Positions 43,546 through 51,960 of a stretch of DNA of 64,000 bases are shown one piece after another. Both the position numbers and the translations under genes were made by a program. Within the stretch, counting starts at the first letter, position 1; every line of letters starts with the position of its first letter. Source of the stretch: Photorhabdus laumondii subsp. laumondii (GTDB taxonomy: Bacteria > Pseudomonadota > Gammaproteobacteria > Enterobacterales > Enterobacteriaceae); contig NZ_CP024901.1 in assembly GCF_003343245.1 (NCBI RefSeq), positions 620,001 to 684,000 on the forward strand, given 5' to 3'. The notes under the pieces are model-generated. The model was given only the letters and a program-made list of their open reading frames with translations. It had not been told where the DNA came from and ran no database searches.

Positions 43546-43803
43546 TATATCAGTTGGTTAAAAGCTAGTTATTCCTTGTGATACTTGCAAGTCATTAAAT
43601 ATAATTTTGGTAAAAATGTGATACTTATCATAAATACCTTGGGTAAGTTGGGTATGTTGCTGTGCCGTTGACTTTGTAAAAATAATGCCTTAGCCTGAAA
43701 GATAACATAATGAATATAGTGTACAGGAGTGTTACTGATAAGATCAGGCACAACCAGGTCACAAATATATTTCACCTATTTTATAGGCTTAGGTTGGAGC
43801 ATA

Positions 43804-43930
43804 TATACCCTAAAGATTTCAAGATGCATCGCGACGGCAAGGGAGTGAATCCCCGGGAGCATAGATAACTATGTGACCGGGGTGAGCGAGTGCAGCCAAC
43901 AAAGAGGCAACTTGAAAGATGACGGATATA
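43804..43930 (-). repeat. ERIC element (copy 9) directly before the antiterminator gene
   Basis: 127-bp ERIC in reverse orientation (TATACCCTAAAGATTTCAAG to GATGACGGATATA). It ends 26 bases before the proposed TTG start of the antiterminator gene. Confidence 0.95.
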
Positions 43931-43956
43931 ATAGTTTATCCTGTAAGGTATCTCTT

Positions 43957-44811
43957 TTGTTAACGATAGTAAAACTCATAAATAATAATGTTGTTCTTGC
44001 CATTGATGAGAATAATAATGAAGTTATTCTAATGGATAAGGGCATAGGTTTTAATAGAAAAAAAGGCGATAGGCTGAATGTTCAAGATGTTGCGAAAGTT
44101 TTCACTGTTGAAAAGAACGATAGAATTAATCAAATTATTGCGACTATTCCAGTCTCAGTTATAGAGCTAACCGAGAAAATTATCGCATTAGGGAAAGATC
44201 TTCTTGGCAAATCTCTCAACGATTCATTACTCATTACTTTGTCAGAGCATTTAAACTTTGCATTTGAGCGTGTGAGTAAAGGATATCAGATTGGTAATGT
44301 CTTACAATGGGAGATCCCTCATCTTTACCCGTTGGAATATGAAGTCGGTAAACAGGCACTTATCTATATTAATGGCCAGATTGAAAAACCATTACCGCCG
44401 ATAGAAGCCTCATTGATTGCCTTGCATTTTGTCAATGCTCAATATGAAGGGCAAACGATGGGAGATACATTAAAATTAACGAATTTGATTAATAAAACGG
44501 TTAAGCTCATTCACTACTATTTTCATGTTAACCTTGATACAACCTCGGTAAATTACTCTCGTTTTATTACCCATTTGCGCTATTTCCTGATTAGACAAAA
44601 TAAAAATGAGCATTCTTCTGCGATTGAGATGGATTTTTCTCTGCAAGAGTTGATAGAAGAAAAGTATTTCAAAAGCTACAACTGTGCAGTTAAGCTAATT
44701 AAATATCTGAGGGAGAAATATCAATGGAAAGTGCCCGATGATGAATTGATTTATTTAGTCATTCATATAGAACGGGTGGTTAATGATAGTTATAAGAGCA
44801 GGGAATTATAA
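43957..44811 (+). CDS. BglG/LicT-family transcriptional antiterminator
   Basis: A 284-residue RNA-binding regulator. A CAT domain (about 1-58: LTIVKLINNNVVLAIDENNNEVILMDKGIGFNRKKGD) is followed by two PRD domains with conserved His in LITLSEHLNFAF, WEIPHLYPLEY, LIALHFVNAQ and YLVIHIERV, which are phosphorylated by PTS proteins. The open frame extends upstream into the ERIC (ATG 43873), but that part is repeat sequence. TTG 43957 has TAAGG nine bases upstream and gives the correct family N-terminus. It should act on the RAT of the divergent EIIBC operon. Confidence 0.88.
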   Translation: MLTIVKLINNNVVLAIDENNNEVILMDKGIGFNRKKGDRLNVQDVAKVFTVEKNDRINQIIATIPVSVIELTEKIIALGKDLLGKSLNDSLLITLSEHLNFAFERVSKGYQIGNVLQWEIPHLYPLEYEVGKQALIYINGQIEKPLPPIEASLIALHFVNAQYEGQTMGDTLKLTNLINKTVKLIHYYFHVNLDTTSVNYSRFITHLRYFLIRQNKNEHSSAIEMDFSLQELIEEKYFKSYNCAVKLIKYLREKYQWKVPDDELIYLVIHIERVVNDSYKSREL

Positions 44812-44866
44812 GTAAGTGGAGCGTCAAAATAAGTGTCAATTGCTAATGGTATTAGGTGAGTATATT

Positions 44867-44993
44867 TATACCCGTTATCTTTCAAGTTGTCTCTTTGTTG
44901 GCTGCACTCACTCACCCCGGTCACATAGTTATCTATGCTCCCGGGGATTCGCTCACTTGCCGTCGCGATGCATCTTGAAATCCATAGGGTATA
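44867..44993 (+). repeat. ERIC element (copy 10) between antiterminator and EIIBCA genes
   Basis: 127-bp ERIC, TATACCCGTTATC to CATAGGGTATA, filling most of the gap between the two collinear genes. Confidence 0.95.
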
Positions 44994-45040
44994 TGTGATT
45001 TAGGCTTTTTTCAGGTAATAGATTAGAGGTGGAGGATAAA

Positions 45041-46888
45041 ATGAGAGATGAAGATTTTGCAAAAGAGATCATTATATTTACTGGCGGACAAGAAAATATA
45101 AATAAAAGTTGGCATTGTGTTACCAGATTGCGTTTTAATATTATAGATGATAGTAAAGTAGATATTGTTGCGATCAGAAAAATGCAGGGGGTTATTGGGG
45201 CACATTTTCACAGCGGGCAATTACAAATAATTATTGGTAATAGAGTTGTTGAAATATTTAGTGAAATAATTAAGCAGTTAAAAGAAAATGAAGGAAATCA
45301 TTATGGTCTAAAAAAGGGTTTCATTAGTCATATTCTTGACGTCATTTCAGGCATATTTGTTCCCGTATTGCCGGCAATTGTAGGGGCGGGTTTACTTAAA
45401 GGCGGGTTAATTTTTTTCTATATGATGGATTGGGTTTCAGAGCAGAGTAATGAGTATAAGTTATTATATATTCTTTCTGATACACCTCTCTATTTTTTGC
45501 CTGTTCTTTTGGCTTTTTCAGCAGCAAGAAAATTTAAAACAAATGAATTTATTGCAGCCACATTAGCGTGTATTTTAATTTATCCAACATTATCTCATCT
45601 TGTGAGCAGTTCTGGTGGCGGATATTTTAGTGTATTTGGTATTACTATTCCCGCTAATCATTATAGTTATACTGCCATTCCAATTATTTTAGGGGTTTGG
45701 TTGCTCAGTTATATTCATCGATGGGTAGATAGGTTTATTCCAACGGTATTGAAAATAATACTTACACCATTATTGGTCTTATTAATTTCCGCACCTATTT
45801 TATTGATTATTGCTGCACCGTTGGGAAATACAATTGGTTTGTATCTTGAAAAGTGGCTTTTAATATTATTTTCCGTGGCTGGACCGTTTGCGGGATTATT
45901 GTTAGGTGGATTGATACCTATTTTAGTTATTACTGGGATGCATTATGCCTTTTTGCCAAGTGTTTTTGCTAACTTTAAGTCTCTTGGATACGATTTTATG
46001 TTATTACCTATCAGTTTTGCGAGTAATATTGCACAAGCTGGTGCGACATTAGCCGTCGCAATTAAAATTAAAGATAGGCAAATGAAATCATTAGCTTATT
46101 CATCTTCATTCTCTGCTTTTTTAGGTGTAACTGAACCTGCAATGTATGGCGTTACGCTTAAATTAAGAAAACCTTTTTATGCTGCATTAATGAGTGGAGC
46201 CGTTGGTGGCGCTATTATAGGTATTTTCTCTGTGAAAATATTTGCTTTTAGTGTACCGGGCTTGGTGTCATTACCTTTTTATATACAAAAAGATAGCAAT
46301 AACTTTATTTTTATTTTGCTTGGCATTTTTAGTAGTTTCTTAGTGGCATTTATATCCACTTTATTAATGAAATTAGAATCTAATGTTGATTCTATAGTAT
46401 TAATAAAGCCACGCTTTTCAAAAAAGAAGAAAATCATATTACGTTCTCCGATGACCGGCACAACAGAATCTCTCTCAAGAGTACCTGATGATACTTTTTC
46501 TGAAAAAATTATTGGTGATGGTATTGCTATTATTCCTACCGAAGGTGTGGTTAAATCGCCTTTTAATGGCAAGGTTTCAATGATTACTCCGACTGGACAT
46601 GCTATTGGTTTAATTTCCGATCAAGGAGTAGAGTTATTAATTCATATTGGTATTGAAACGGTAGGTTTGCAAGGTGCAGGATTTAATTTACAAATTATAG
46701 AAGGGCAGAGAGTGGTTGCCGGTGAGGTATTAGTTAATTTTGATCTGGAATTTCTTCAAGAGAATAAAATTCAGATTATATCGCCAATTATCGTCACTAA
46801 TAGTGAGGAATATCACTCAATAATGCCGACTAAAAGAAGAAGAGTTATTGGATGTAAAGATGATTTGTTGGTTATTAATCGATGTTGA
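45041..46888 (+). CDS. bglF: PTS beta-glucoside permease, EIIBCA (BglF-like)
   Basis: Full three-domain enzyme II, 615 residues: EIIB with Cys in WHCVTRLRFNI (about 26), membrane EIIC (about 100-450, with GVTEPAMYGVTLKLRKPF) and EIIA with the phosphorylated His in LLIHIGIETVGLQG (about 530-545). The ATG at 45041 has GGAGG six bases upstream; a GTG at 45029 overlaps that site. It probably forms an operon with the antiterminator gene and may supply EIIA to the divergent EIIBC permease. AT-rich. Confidence 0.92.
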   Translation: MRDEDFAKEIIIFTGGQENINKSWHCVTRLRFNIIDDSKVDIVAIRKMQGVIGAHFHSGQLQIIIGNRVVEIFSEIIKQLKENEGNHYGLKKGFISHILDVISGIFVPVLPAIVGAGLLKGGLIFFYMMDWVSEQSNEYKLLYILSDTPLYFLPVLLAFSAARKFKTNEFIAATLACILIYPTLSHLVSSSGGGYFSVFGITIPANHYSYTAIPIILGVWLLSYIHRWVDRFIPTVLKIILTPLLVLLISAPILLIIAAPLGNTIGLYLEKWLLILFSVAGPFAGLLLGGLIPILVITGMHYAFLPSVFANFKSLGYDFMLLPISFASNIAQAGATLAVAIKIKDRQMKSLAYSSSFSAFLGVTEPAMYGVTLKLRKPFYAALMSGAVGGAIIGIFSVKIFAFSVPGLVSLPFYIQKDSNNFIFILLGIFSSFLVAFISTLLMKLESNVDSIVLIKPRFSKKKKIILRSPMTGTTESLSRVPDDTFSEKIIGDGIAIIPTEGVVKSPFNGKVSMITPTGHAIGLISDQGVELLIHIGIETVGLQGAGFNLQIIEGQRVVAGEVLVNFDLEFLQENKIQIISPIIVTNSEEYHSIMPTKRRRVIGCKDDLLVINRC

Positions 46889-47245
46889 TTTGTTTTCCAA
46901 GTAATTAGTGTATGTTGATAATATTCTTAATGCTTTTTTTATTTAAAGATTGCGATATGACCAGTTTTAATACCTGTTAATTATTCATGCTGTTTTCTCG
47001 TTATTATTGTCTTATTTTATCTTTTCTGTCGAATTCTTAGAAATTATCTAGCTATATAAATTCTGAAAAAATATATTTTTCATAATATTAAGTCATATTG
47101 AATACTAATATTTGAGGTGAAAAATTAAACGATCTACATTGCAATTAACCCTAAAAGGGCTACTTTTTATTGTGTAATAATATAAGGTAGCGGAATGGCC
47201 GCAGCCTGACATCCCTAAAAAGGAAGAACGACGAGCACTACTAAA
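46889..47245. other. AT-rich intergenic region
   Basis: About 355 bases after the EIIBCA gene. No gene, repeat or clear terminator seen; the right end leads into two small phage-like genes. Confidence 0.4.
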
Positions 47246-47407
47246 ATGACTACTGCTGAATTCGAAAAAATCCACGCTGAAATAGCAAAATTAATGGCAG
47301 AAACGACAAAGATAAATCGTGAAGCGATATGGTATCCGATTGTTGTTGCTTCTACTCTTATTGGTGCAGTAGCGACTATCACAACTCTATTGCTCAAATT
47401 CATTTAA
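47246..47407 (+). CDS. Small membrane protein (phage-like), 53 residues
   Basis: ATG 47246 to TAA 47407 encodes MTTAEFEKIHAEIAKLMAET..., a charged helix of about 27 residues followed by one membrane helix (YPIVVASTLIGAVATITTLLLKF). The Shine-Dalgarno sequence is weak. The layout recalls small membrane proteins that sit next to Xre-like genes in enterobacterial prophages. The function is unknown; a holin-like role is only a guess. Confidence 0.5.
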   Translation: MTTAEFEKIHAEIAKLMAETTKINREAIWYPIVVASTLIGAVATITTLLLKFI

Positions 47408-47413
47408 TTAATT

Positions 47414-47431
47414 GGCCCCGTAAGGGGCTTT
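47414..47431 (+). terminator. Short hairpin between the two small genes
   Basis: GCCCC / GGGGC stem with a four-base loop followed by TTTGTT. Probably a weak terminator. Confidence 0.4.
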
Positions 47432-47445
47432 GTTCTGGAATACTT

Positions 47446-47754
47446 ATGCGACTGATCGGCAATTATTCTCCTCCTACTACAGAAGATCTCATTAAACTCA
47501 AAGAAGAATTAGGTTTCACGGGAGAACAAATGGCCGATTTAGCGGGAGTTTCCGGTAACAATCAATGGAGAAAATACACGGGTGGGAAAATACCACGTGT
47601 TATTTCTCTGCACATTCTATTCTATACCCTATGGATTTCAAGATGCATCGCGACGGCAAGGGAGCGAATCCCCGGGAGCATAGGTAACTATGTGACCGGG
47701 GTGAGTGAGCGCAGCCAACAAAGAGGCAACTTGAAAGATAACAGGTATATATAG
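47446..47754 (+). CDS. Xre-like helix-turn-helix protein with ERIC-derived C-terminus
   Basis: 102 codons from ATG 47446. The first 59 or so (MRLIGNYSPPTTEDLIKLKE..., GEQMADLAGVSGNNQWRKYTGG, KIPRVISLHILF) form a helix-turn-helix protein of a type seen in prophages. From 47623 the frame reads through an ERIC, so the last 42 or so residues (YTLWISRCIATARER..., NRYI) are repeat-encoded. The original C-terminus is probably lost. It may be a truncated remnant, or a chimeric protein if expressed. Confidence 0.6.
   Translation: MRLIGNYSPPTTEDLIKLKEELGFTGEQMADLAGVSGNNQWRKYTGGKIPRVISLHILFYTLWISRCIATARERIPGSIGNYVTGVSERSQQRGNLKDNRYI
47623..47749 (-). repeat. ERIC element (copy 11) inside an Xre-like gene
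   Basis: 127-bp ERIC in reverse orientation (TATACCCTATGGATTTCAAG to GATAACAGGTATA) that interrupts the 3' part of the gene at 47446. Confidence 0.95.
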
Positions 47755-48002
47755 CAACACAGTTAACACTATCATAAGATGATTTAAACCGCATTTTGGC
47801 TAAGATGCGGGAAATTGGTGCTAATGTAAGATAAATAGGCACGCTCCACTTAACGATTTCCTCTGATTGATAATCTATTTTATTGAGATGTAGATCATCA
47901 ATAGATCGGTTATAGCGAATTATTCTGGTCATAAAATCGATTTTTTTCGAAACCATAGCTAGAGTACCATTTAAGTCCGATCAGTTTCAGAGGTTAATCA
48001 TC

Positions 48003-49169
48003 GTGACAGCAATTATTCGTCAATTCCTGAAATTAGAAGCGGCTGGAGGGCTTCTTCTTATCATCACTGCCATTATTGCGTTGATAATGGCAAACTCGCC
48101 ATTACAGGGTATTTATCAGCAATTTCTTAATATTTCGGTGGCAGTACAATTCGCTGCACTGGAGATCAATAAGCCTTTGTTGTTGTGGATTAATGACGGC
48201 TTGATGGCGGTCTTCTTTTTGATTGTTGGTTTGGAAGTAAAACGGGAACTGTTGGAAGGCTCTTTGGCAGGGCGTGATAAGGCACTATTTCCGGTGATAG
48301 CGGCGATAGGTGGTATGGTCGCTCCGGCACTAATATATCTACTCTTTAATGGCAATGATGAGTTTACCCGTCAGGGTTGGGCTATTCCTGCGGCAACCGA
48401 TATTGCTTTTGCCTTGGGTGTGATGGCGCTATTGTCTAAGCGAGTACCAACAGAACTCAAGGTTTTCTTGTTGGCACTTGCGATTATTGATGATCTGGGC
48501 GTTATCGTGATTATCGCTCTGTTTTATACCAAAACGGTTTCTCTTGTGGCGCTTGGATTGTCAGCGGCAATGATTGCTTTGCTGGTTTGGATGAATTGGC
48601 GCGGTGTCGAAAAAACATCGGCTTATTTGGCTGTTGGCGCTATCCTTTGGGTTTGCATCTTGAAATCGGGTGTTCATGCAACACTCGCCGGCGTCATTGT
48701 TGGTTTTCTGATTCCTCTGCGTGGCCAGAATGGTCATTCACCATCTGAATTACTTGAGCACGGTTTGCATCCTTGGGTGGCGTATCTTATTTTGCCATTA
48801 TTTGCATTTGCCAATGCAGGTGTAGCCCTGAATGGCGTTACGTTAAATGGTTTGACCGATATATTGCCGTTAGGTATTGCTGTGGCTCTGTTTCTTGGTA
48901 AACCATTGGGCATTTTTCTTTTTAGCTATATTTCTATTCAGATCGGATTTGCTAAATTGCCACAGCAGATTAATCTTAAACAGATATTTGCGGTTTCTGT
49001 TCTTTGTGGAATTGGCTTTACTATGTCTATCTTTATTTCAGGATTGGCTTTTGAAGGGGTGGATGAATCTTTCAGTGTCTATTCCCGTCTTGGCATTCTG
49101 ATGGGTTCAACCATCGCTGCGTTTATGGGGTATGGCTTGTTACGAATGGTCTTACCAAAGAAAAAGTGA
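48003..49169 (+). CDS. nhaA: Na+/H+ antiporter NhaA
   Basis: An inner-membrane antiporter for sodium and pH homeostasis. The 388 residues equal E. coli NhaA. Key Asp residues are in [15 protein letters not shown] and [13 protein letters not shown] (the ion-binding pair DD). The start is GTG 48003. nhaR follows, as in E. coli. Confidence 0.96.
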   Translation: MTAIIRQFLKLEAAGGLLLIITAIIALIMANSPLQGIYQQFLNISVAVQFAALEINKPLLLWINDGLMAVFFLIVGLEVKRELLEGSLAGRDKALFPVIAAIGGMVAPALIYLLFNGNDEFTRQGWAIPAATDIAFALGVMALLSKRVPTELKVFLLALAIIDDLGVIVIIALFYTKTVSLVALGLSAAMIALLVWMNWRGVEKTSAYLAVGAILWVCILKSGVHATLAGVIVGFLIPLRGQNGHSPSELLEHGLHPWVAYLILPLFAFANAGVALNGVTLNGLTDILPLGIAVALFLGKPLGIFLFSYISIQIGFAKLPQQINLKQIFAVSVLCGIGFTMSIFISGLAFEGVDESFSVYSRLGILMGSTIAAFMGYGLLRMVLPKKK

Positions 49170-49392
49170 TGGCAGAGTGGTGATAAATTCATTAATTTAG
49201 CCAAATGAAGTTCTACATTTTAGAGAAAATTTCTGGACTGACTCATCATTTTTGTATTTGCGGTACAACAACTAGAATTGTATCGCGGATGCTTTATGTA
49301 GTGGAAAAACAGAAAATCACCGGGAGACGGTGGATTAGTAATGTATGGCTGGCGTTGTCTACCAGACGAAGGCGATACATAAGGAAAAAAGT

Positions 49393-50307
49393 ATGCGGGT
49401 GTCACATCTGAATTTTAATCATCTCTATTATTTCTGGCATGTTTGCAAGGAAGGATCTGTGGTTGGGGCGGCAGAAGCGCTTTATCTAACACCTCAAACG
49501 ATCACAGGACAGATAAAAGCGCTGGAGGAGCGTCTGGGAGGGAAACTGTTCAAACGTCAGGGCAGGGGATTAGTGCCATCAGAGCTAGGGCAGCTTATTT
49601 TCCGCTATGCGGATAAGATGTTTATGCTGAGCCAGGAGATGTTGGATATTGTTAACTACAGCCGTGAATCTAATCTTTTATTTGATGTTGGTGTTGCTGA
49701 TGCACTGTCCAAACGTCTGGTTAGCCAGGTATTGAAAACGGCGGTTGTGGAACATGAACAGATTCATCTACGTTGTTTTGAATCAACCCATGAATTGTTG
49801 CTGGAACAACTCAGCCAGCACAAACTCGATATGATATTGTCTGATTGCCCGGTGGATTCTTCCCAACAGGAAGGGCTGTTCTCGGTAAAACTGGGTGAAT
49901 GTGATGTGAGTTTCTTCTGCCGACAACCTATCCCGGAAAAACCTTTCCCGGAGTGTTTGGAGGAACGTCGCTTATTGGTTCCAGGGCGTCGCTCTATGTT
50001 GGGGCGTAAGTTGTTGACTTGGATACGTAATAAAAATCTTCAGGTTGAAGTACTAGGTGAGTTTGATGATGCTGCGTTAATGAAAGCGTTTGGTATGTAT
50101 CATAATGCGATTTTCGTGGCGCCATCTTTGTATACCAATGATATTTTTATAGATAATGATATTGCCGAGATTGGTCGGTTAGATGCTGTGCAGGAAGAGT
50201 ATTATGTGATTTTTGCTGAACGAATGATTCAACACCCGGCTGTTCAAAGGGTATGTAATAAAGATTTTTCTGCGTTGTTTAATGTGCTATCTAAGAAGCG
50301 TACTTAA
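49393..50307 (+). CDS. nhaR: LysR-family activator of nhaA, NhaR
   Basis: A sodium-responsive LysR-type regulator. 304 residues against 301 in E. coli. The N-terminal winged helix-turn-helix reads [44 protein letters not shown]; the rest is the effector domain. The ATG at 49393 (AAGGAAAA upstream) fits; an earlier in-frame ATG at 49345 adds 16 unrelated residues. Confidence 0.94.
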   Translation: MRVSHLNFNHLYYFWHVCKEGSVVGAAEALYLTPQTITGQIKALEERLGGKLFKRQGRGLVPSELGQLIFRYADKMFMLSQEMLDIVNYSRESNLLFDVGVADALSKRLVSQVLKTAVVEHEQIHLRCFESTHELLLEQLSQHKLDMILSDCPVDSSQQEGLFSVKLGECDVSFFCRQPIPEKPFPECLEERRLLVPGRRSMLGRKLLTWIRNKNLQVEVLGEFDDAALMKAFGMYHNAIFVAPSLYTNDIFIDNDIAEIGRLDAVQEEYYVIFAERMIQHPAVQRVCNKDFSALFNVLSKKRT

Positions 50308-50333
50308 AAATAATTGATAGTCACTGTTAACAC

Positions 50334-50360
50334 AAAAAAACCGGCGCAGGCCGGTTTTTC
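50334..50360. terminator. Bidirectional terminator between nhaR and rpsT
   Basis: AAAAAAACCGGC / GCCGGTTTTT stem with A and T tracts on either side, between two convergent genes. Confidence 0.88.
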
Positions 50361-50377
50361 AGTAACCCAACCGCAAA

Positions 50378-50641
50378 TTATTGCATTGCGTTGATTTGCG
50401 CCGTCAGATTAGATTTATGACGTGCTGCTTTGTTTTTGTGGATCAGACCCTTACAGGCGTGACGATCAACAATAGGTTGCATGTCATGAAATGCTTTCTG
50501 CGCAGCTTCTTTATCGCCGGTAGCGATAGCAGCATATACCTTCTTGATAAAGGTACGCACCATAGAACGACGACTAGCGTTATGCTTACGACGTTTTTCA
50601 GACTGTATGGCGCGTTTCTTAGCTGATTTGATATTAGCCAA
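50378..50641 (-). CDS. rpsT: 30S ribosomal protein S20
   Basis: 87 residues, [20 protein letters not shown] start, highly basic. The start codon is TTG (50641), as in E. coli rpsT, where the UUG start takes part in translational autoregulation by S20. Confidence 0.97.
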   Translation of the reverse strand: MANIKSAKKRAIQSEKRRKHNASRRSMVRTFIKKVYAAIATGDKEAAQKAFHDMQPIVDRHACKGLIHKNKAARHKSNLTAQINAMQ

Positions 50642-50991
50642 GGTCCAACTCCCAAATATATTCTATCAAGGACAATTCAAAGGCCGAGGAATATGCCTGT
50701 TCAACCTTCTTTTGTCAATGGATTTGTGCAAATAAGCGCCGTTGTACCGCGGCAACTTGTTTCGTTGTGATGGCGCAGGATTTTATCAGCTTACTTAGTG
50801 GGAATACAGTCTTTCACAATAAAAATCTCATTGAATAGTCCAGATAGAAATAAAATGAATATTTTTCGGGATTCCTGCTCGTTTTTGTTGTATGAATCAG
50901 GGCTATTGATTTAAATCATCTTATGATGGTGGGTTAACCTTGAGCTTTGTACAAGGTATAATTTGGCAATTTCCAGGGTATTGAGCCAGCT
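50642..50991. other. rpsT-ribF divergent region
   Basis: About 350 bases carrying the rpsT promoter(s) on the minus strand and the ribF promoter on the plus strand. No other gene seen. Confidence 0.5.
50934..50962 (+). promoter_or_regulatory. Probable ribF-ileS-lspA promoter
   Basis: TTAACC (50934-50939), a 17-base spacer, then a perfect TATAAT (50957-50962), 30 bases before the ribF start. Confidence 0.55.
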
Positions 50992-51936
50992 ATGGAGCTA
51001 ATTCGCGGTATACGTAATATCCGGACATGTCACCGCGGTTGCGTGTTGACGATTGGTAATTTTGATGGTGTCCACAGAGGTCATCAGGCACTACTGAAAC
51101 ACTTAAAACACGAAGGGCAGCGTCTGGGATTACCAGTAATGGTCATGATTTTTGAGCCACAACCTTTGGAGTTTTTTGCTAAGGGTCATGCGCCTGCGCG
51201 TCTGACGAGATTGAGGGATAAAGCCAAATATCTCGCCCAATGTGGAGTGGATTATTTATTATGTGTGAAATTTGATAGAAATTTTGCGGCAAATACGCCA
51301 GAAGCCTTTGTTTCACGGTTGCTGGTGGAAAAATTGGGTGTTAAGTTTCTCGCTGTAGGAGACGACTTTCGTTTTGGTCAATCTCGCAGTGGTGATTTTG
51401 CCTTTTTGCAGCGAGCCGGTGAGTCATACGGCTTTGATGTGACCAGCAGTGAAAGTTTTTGTGATGATGGTTTACGGATTAGCAGTACAGCTATCCGTCA
51501 AGCACTGCAAAATGATGATTTGGTATTAGCCGAAACATTATTGGGACATCCATACAGCATTTGTGGTCGGGTCGTTCATGGTAAGCGACTAGGGAGCACT
51601 ATTGGTTTTCCAACAGCAAATTTGCCGTTAAAACGATTAGTGGTTCCGGTACACGGCGTTTATGTTGTTGAAGTTTATGGTTTAGGAGACCAGCCTTTAC
51701 CGGGTGTTGCCAATATTGGTACACGTCCAACAGTCTCTGGTCAGGGTCAACAACTTGAAGTACATCTAATTGATACCCAAATGGATCTCTATGGGCGTTA
51801 TATTGATGTGGTGTTACGTAAAAAATTGCGTAATGAACAGCGGTTTGCTTCCCTTGATGCACTCAAGCAGCAAATTGCGAATGATTTGGTTGCTGCGAAG
51901 GAATTTTTTAAGCAGCTACCTGTGTCATGTATCTAG
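50992..51936 (+). CDS. ribF: Bifunctional riboflavin kinase / FMN adenylyltransferase
   Basis: Makes FMN and FAD from riboflavin. 314 residues against 313 in E. coli. The nucleotidyltransferase motif TIGNFDGVHRGHQALL is near residue 20, ISSTAIRQAL is near 165, and the C-terminal kinase domain has GSTIGFPTANL. It is first gene of the conserved ribF-ileS-lspA-fkpB-ispH cluster. Confidence 0.97.
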   Translation: MELIRGIRNIRTCHRGCVLTIGNFDGVHRGHQALLKHLKHEGQRLGLPVMVMIFEPQPLEFFAKGHAPARLTRLRDKAKYLAQCGVDYLLCVKFDRNFAANTPEAFVSRLLVEKLGVKFLAVGDDFRFGQSRSGDFAFLQRAGESYGFDVTSSESFCDDGLRISSTAIRQALQNDDLVLAETLLGHPYSICGRVVHGKRLGSTIGFPTANLPLKRLVVPVHGVYVVEVYGLGDQPLPGVANIGTRPTVSGQGQQLEVHLIDTQMDLYGRYIDVVLRKKLRNEQRFASLDALKQQIANDLVAAKEFFKQLPVSCI

Positions 51937-51960
51937 CGGAAAATTGGAATTGAGAATCGA

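Noticed and set aside
43873..43956. Longer N-terminus for the antiterminator gene starting at ATG 43873
   Set aside because: This stretch is ERIC sequence and spacer; the family N-terminus begins at TTG 43957, which has a suitable ribosome-binding site.
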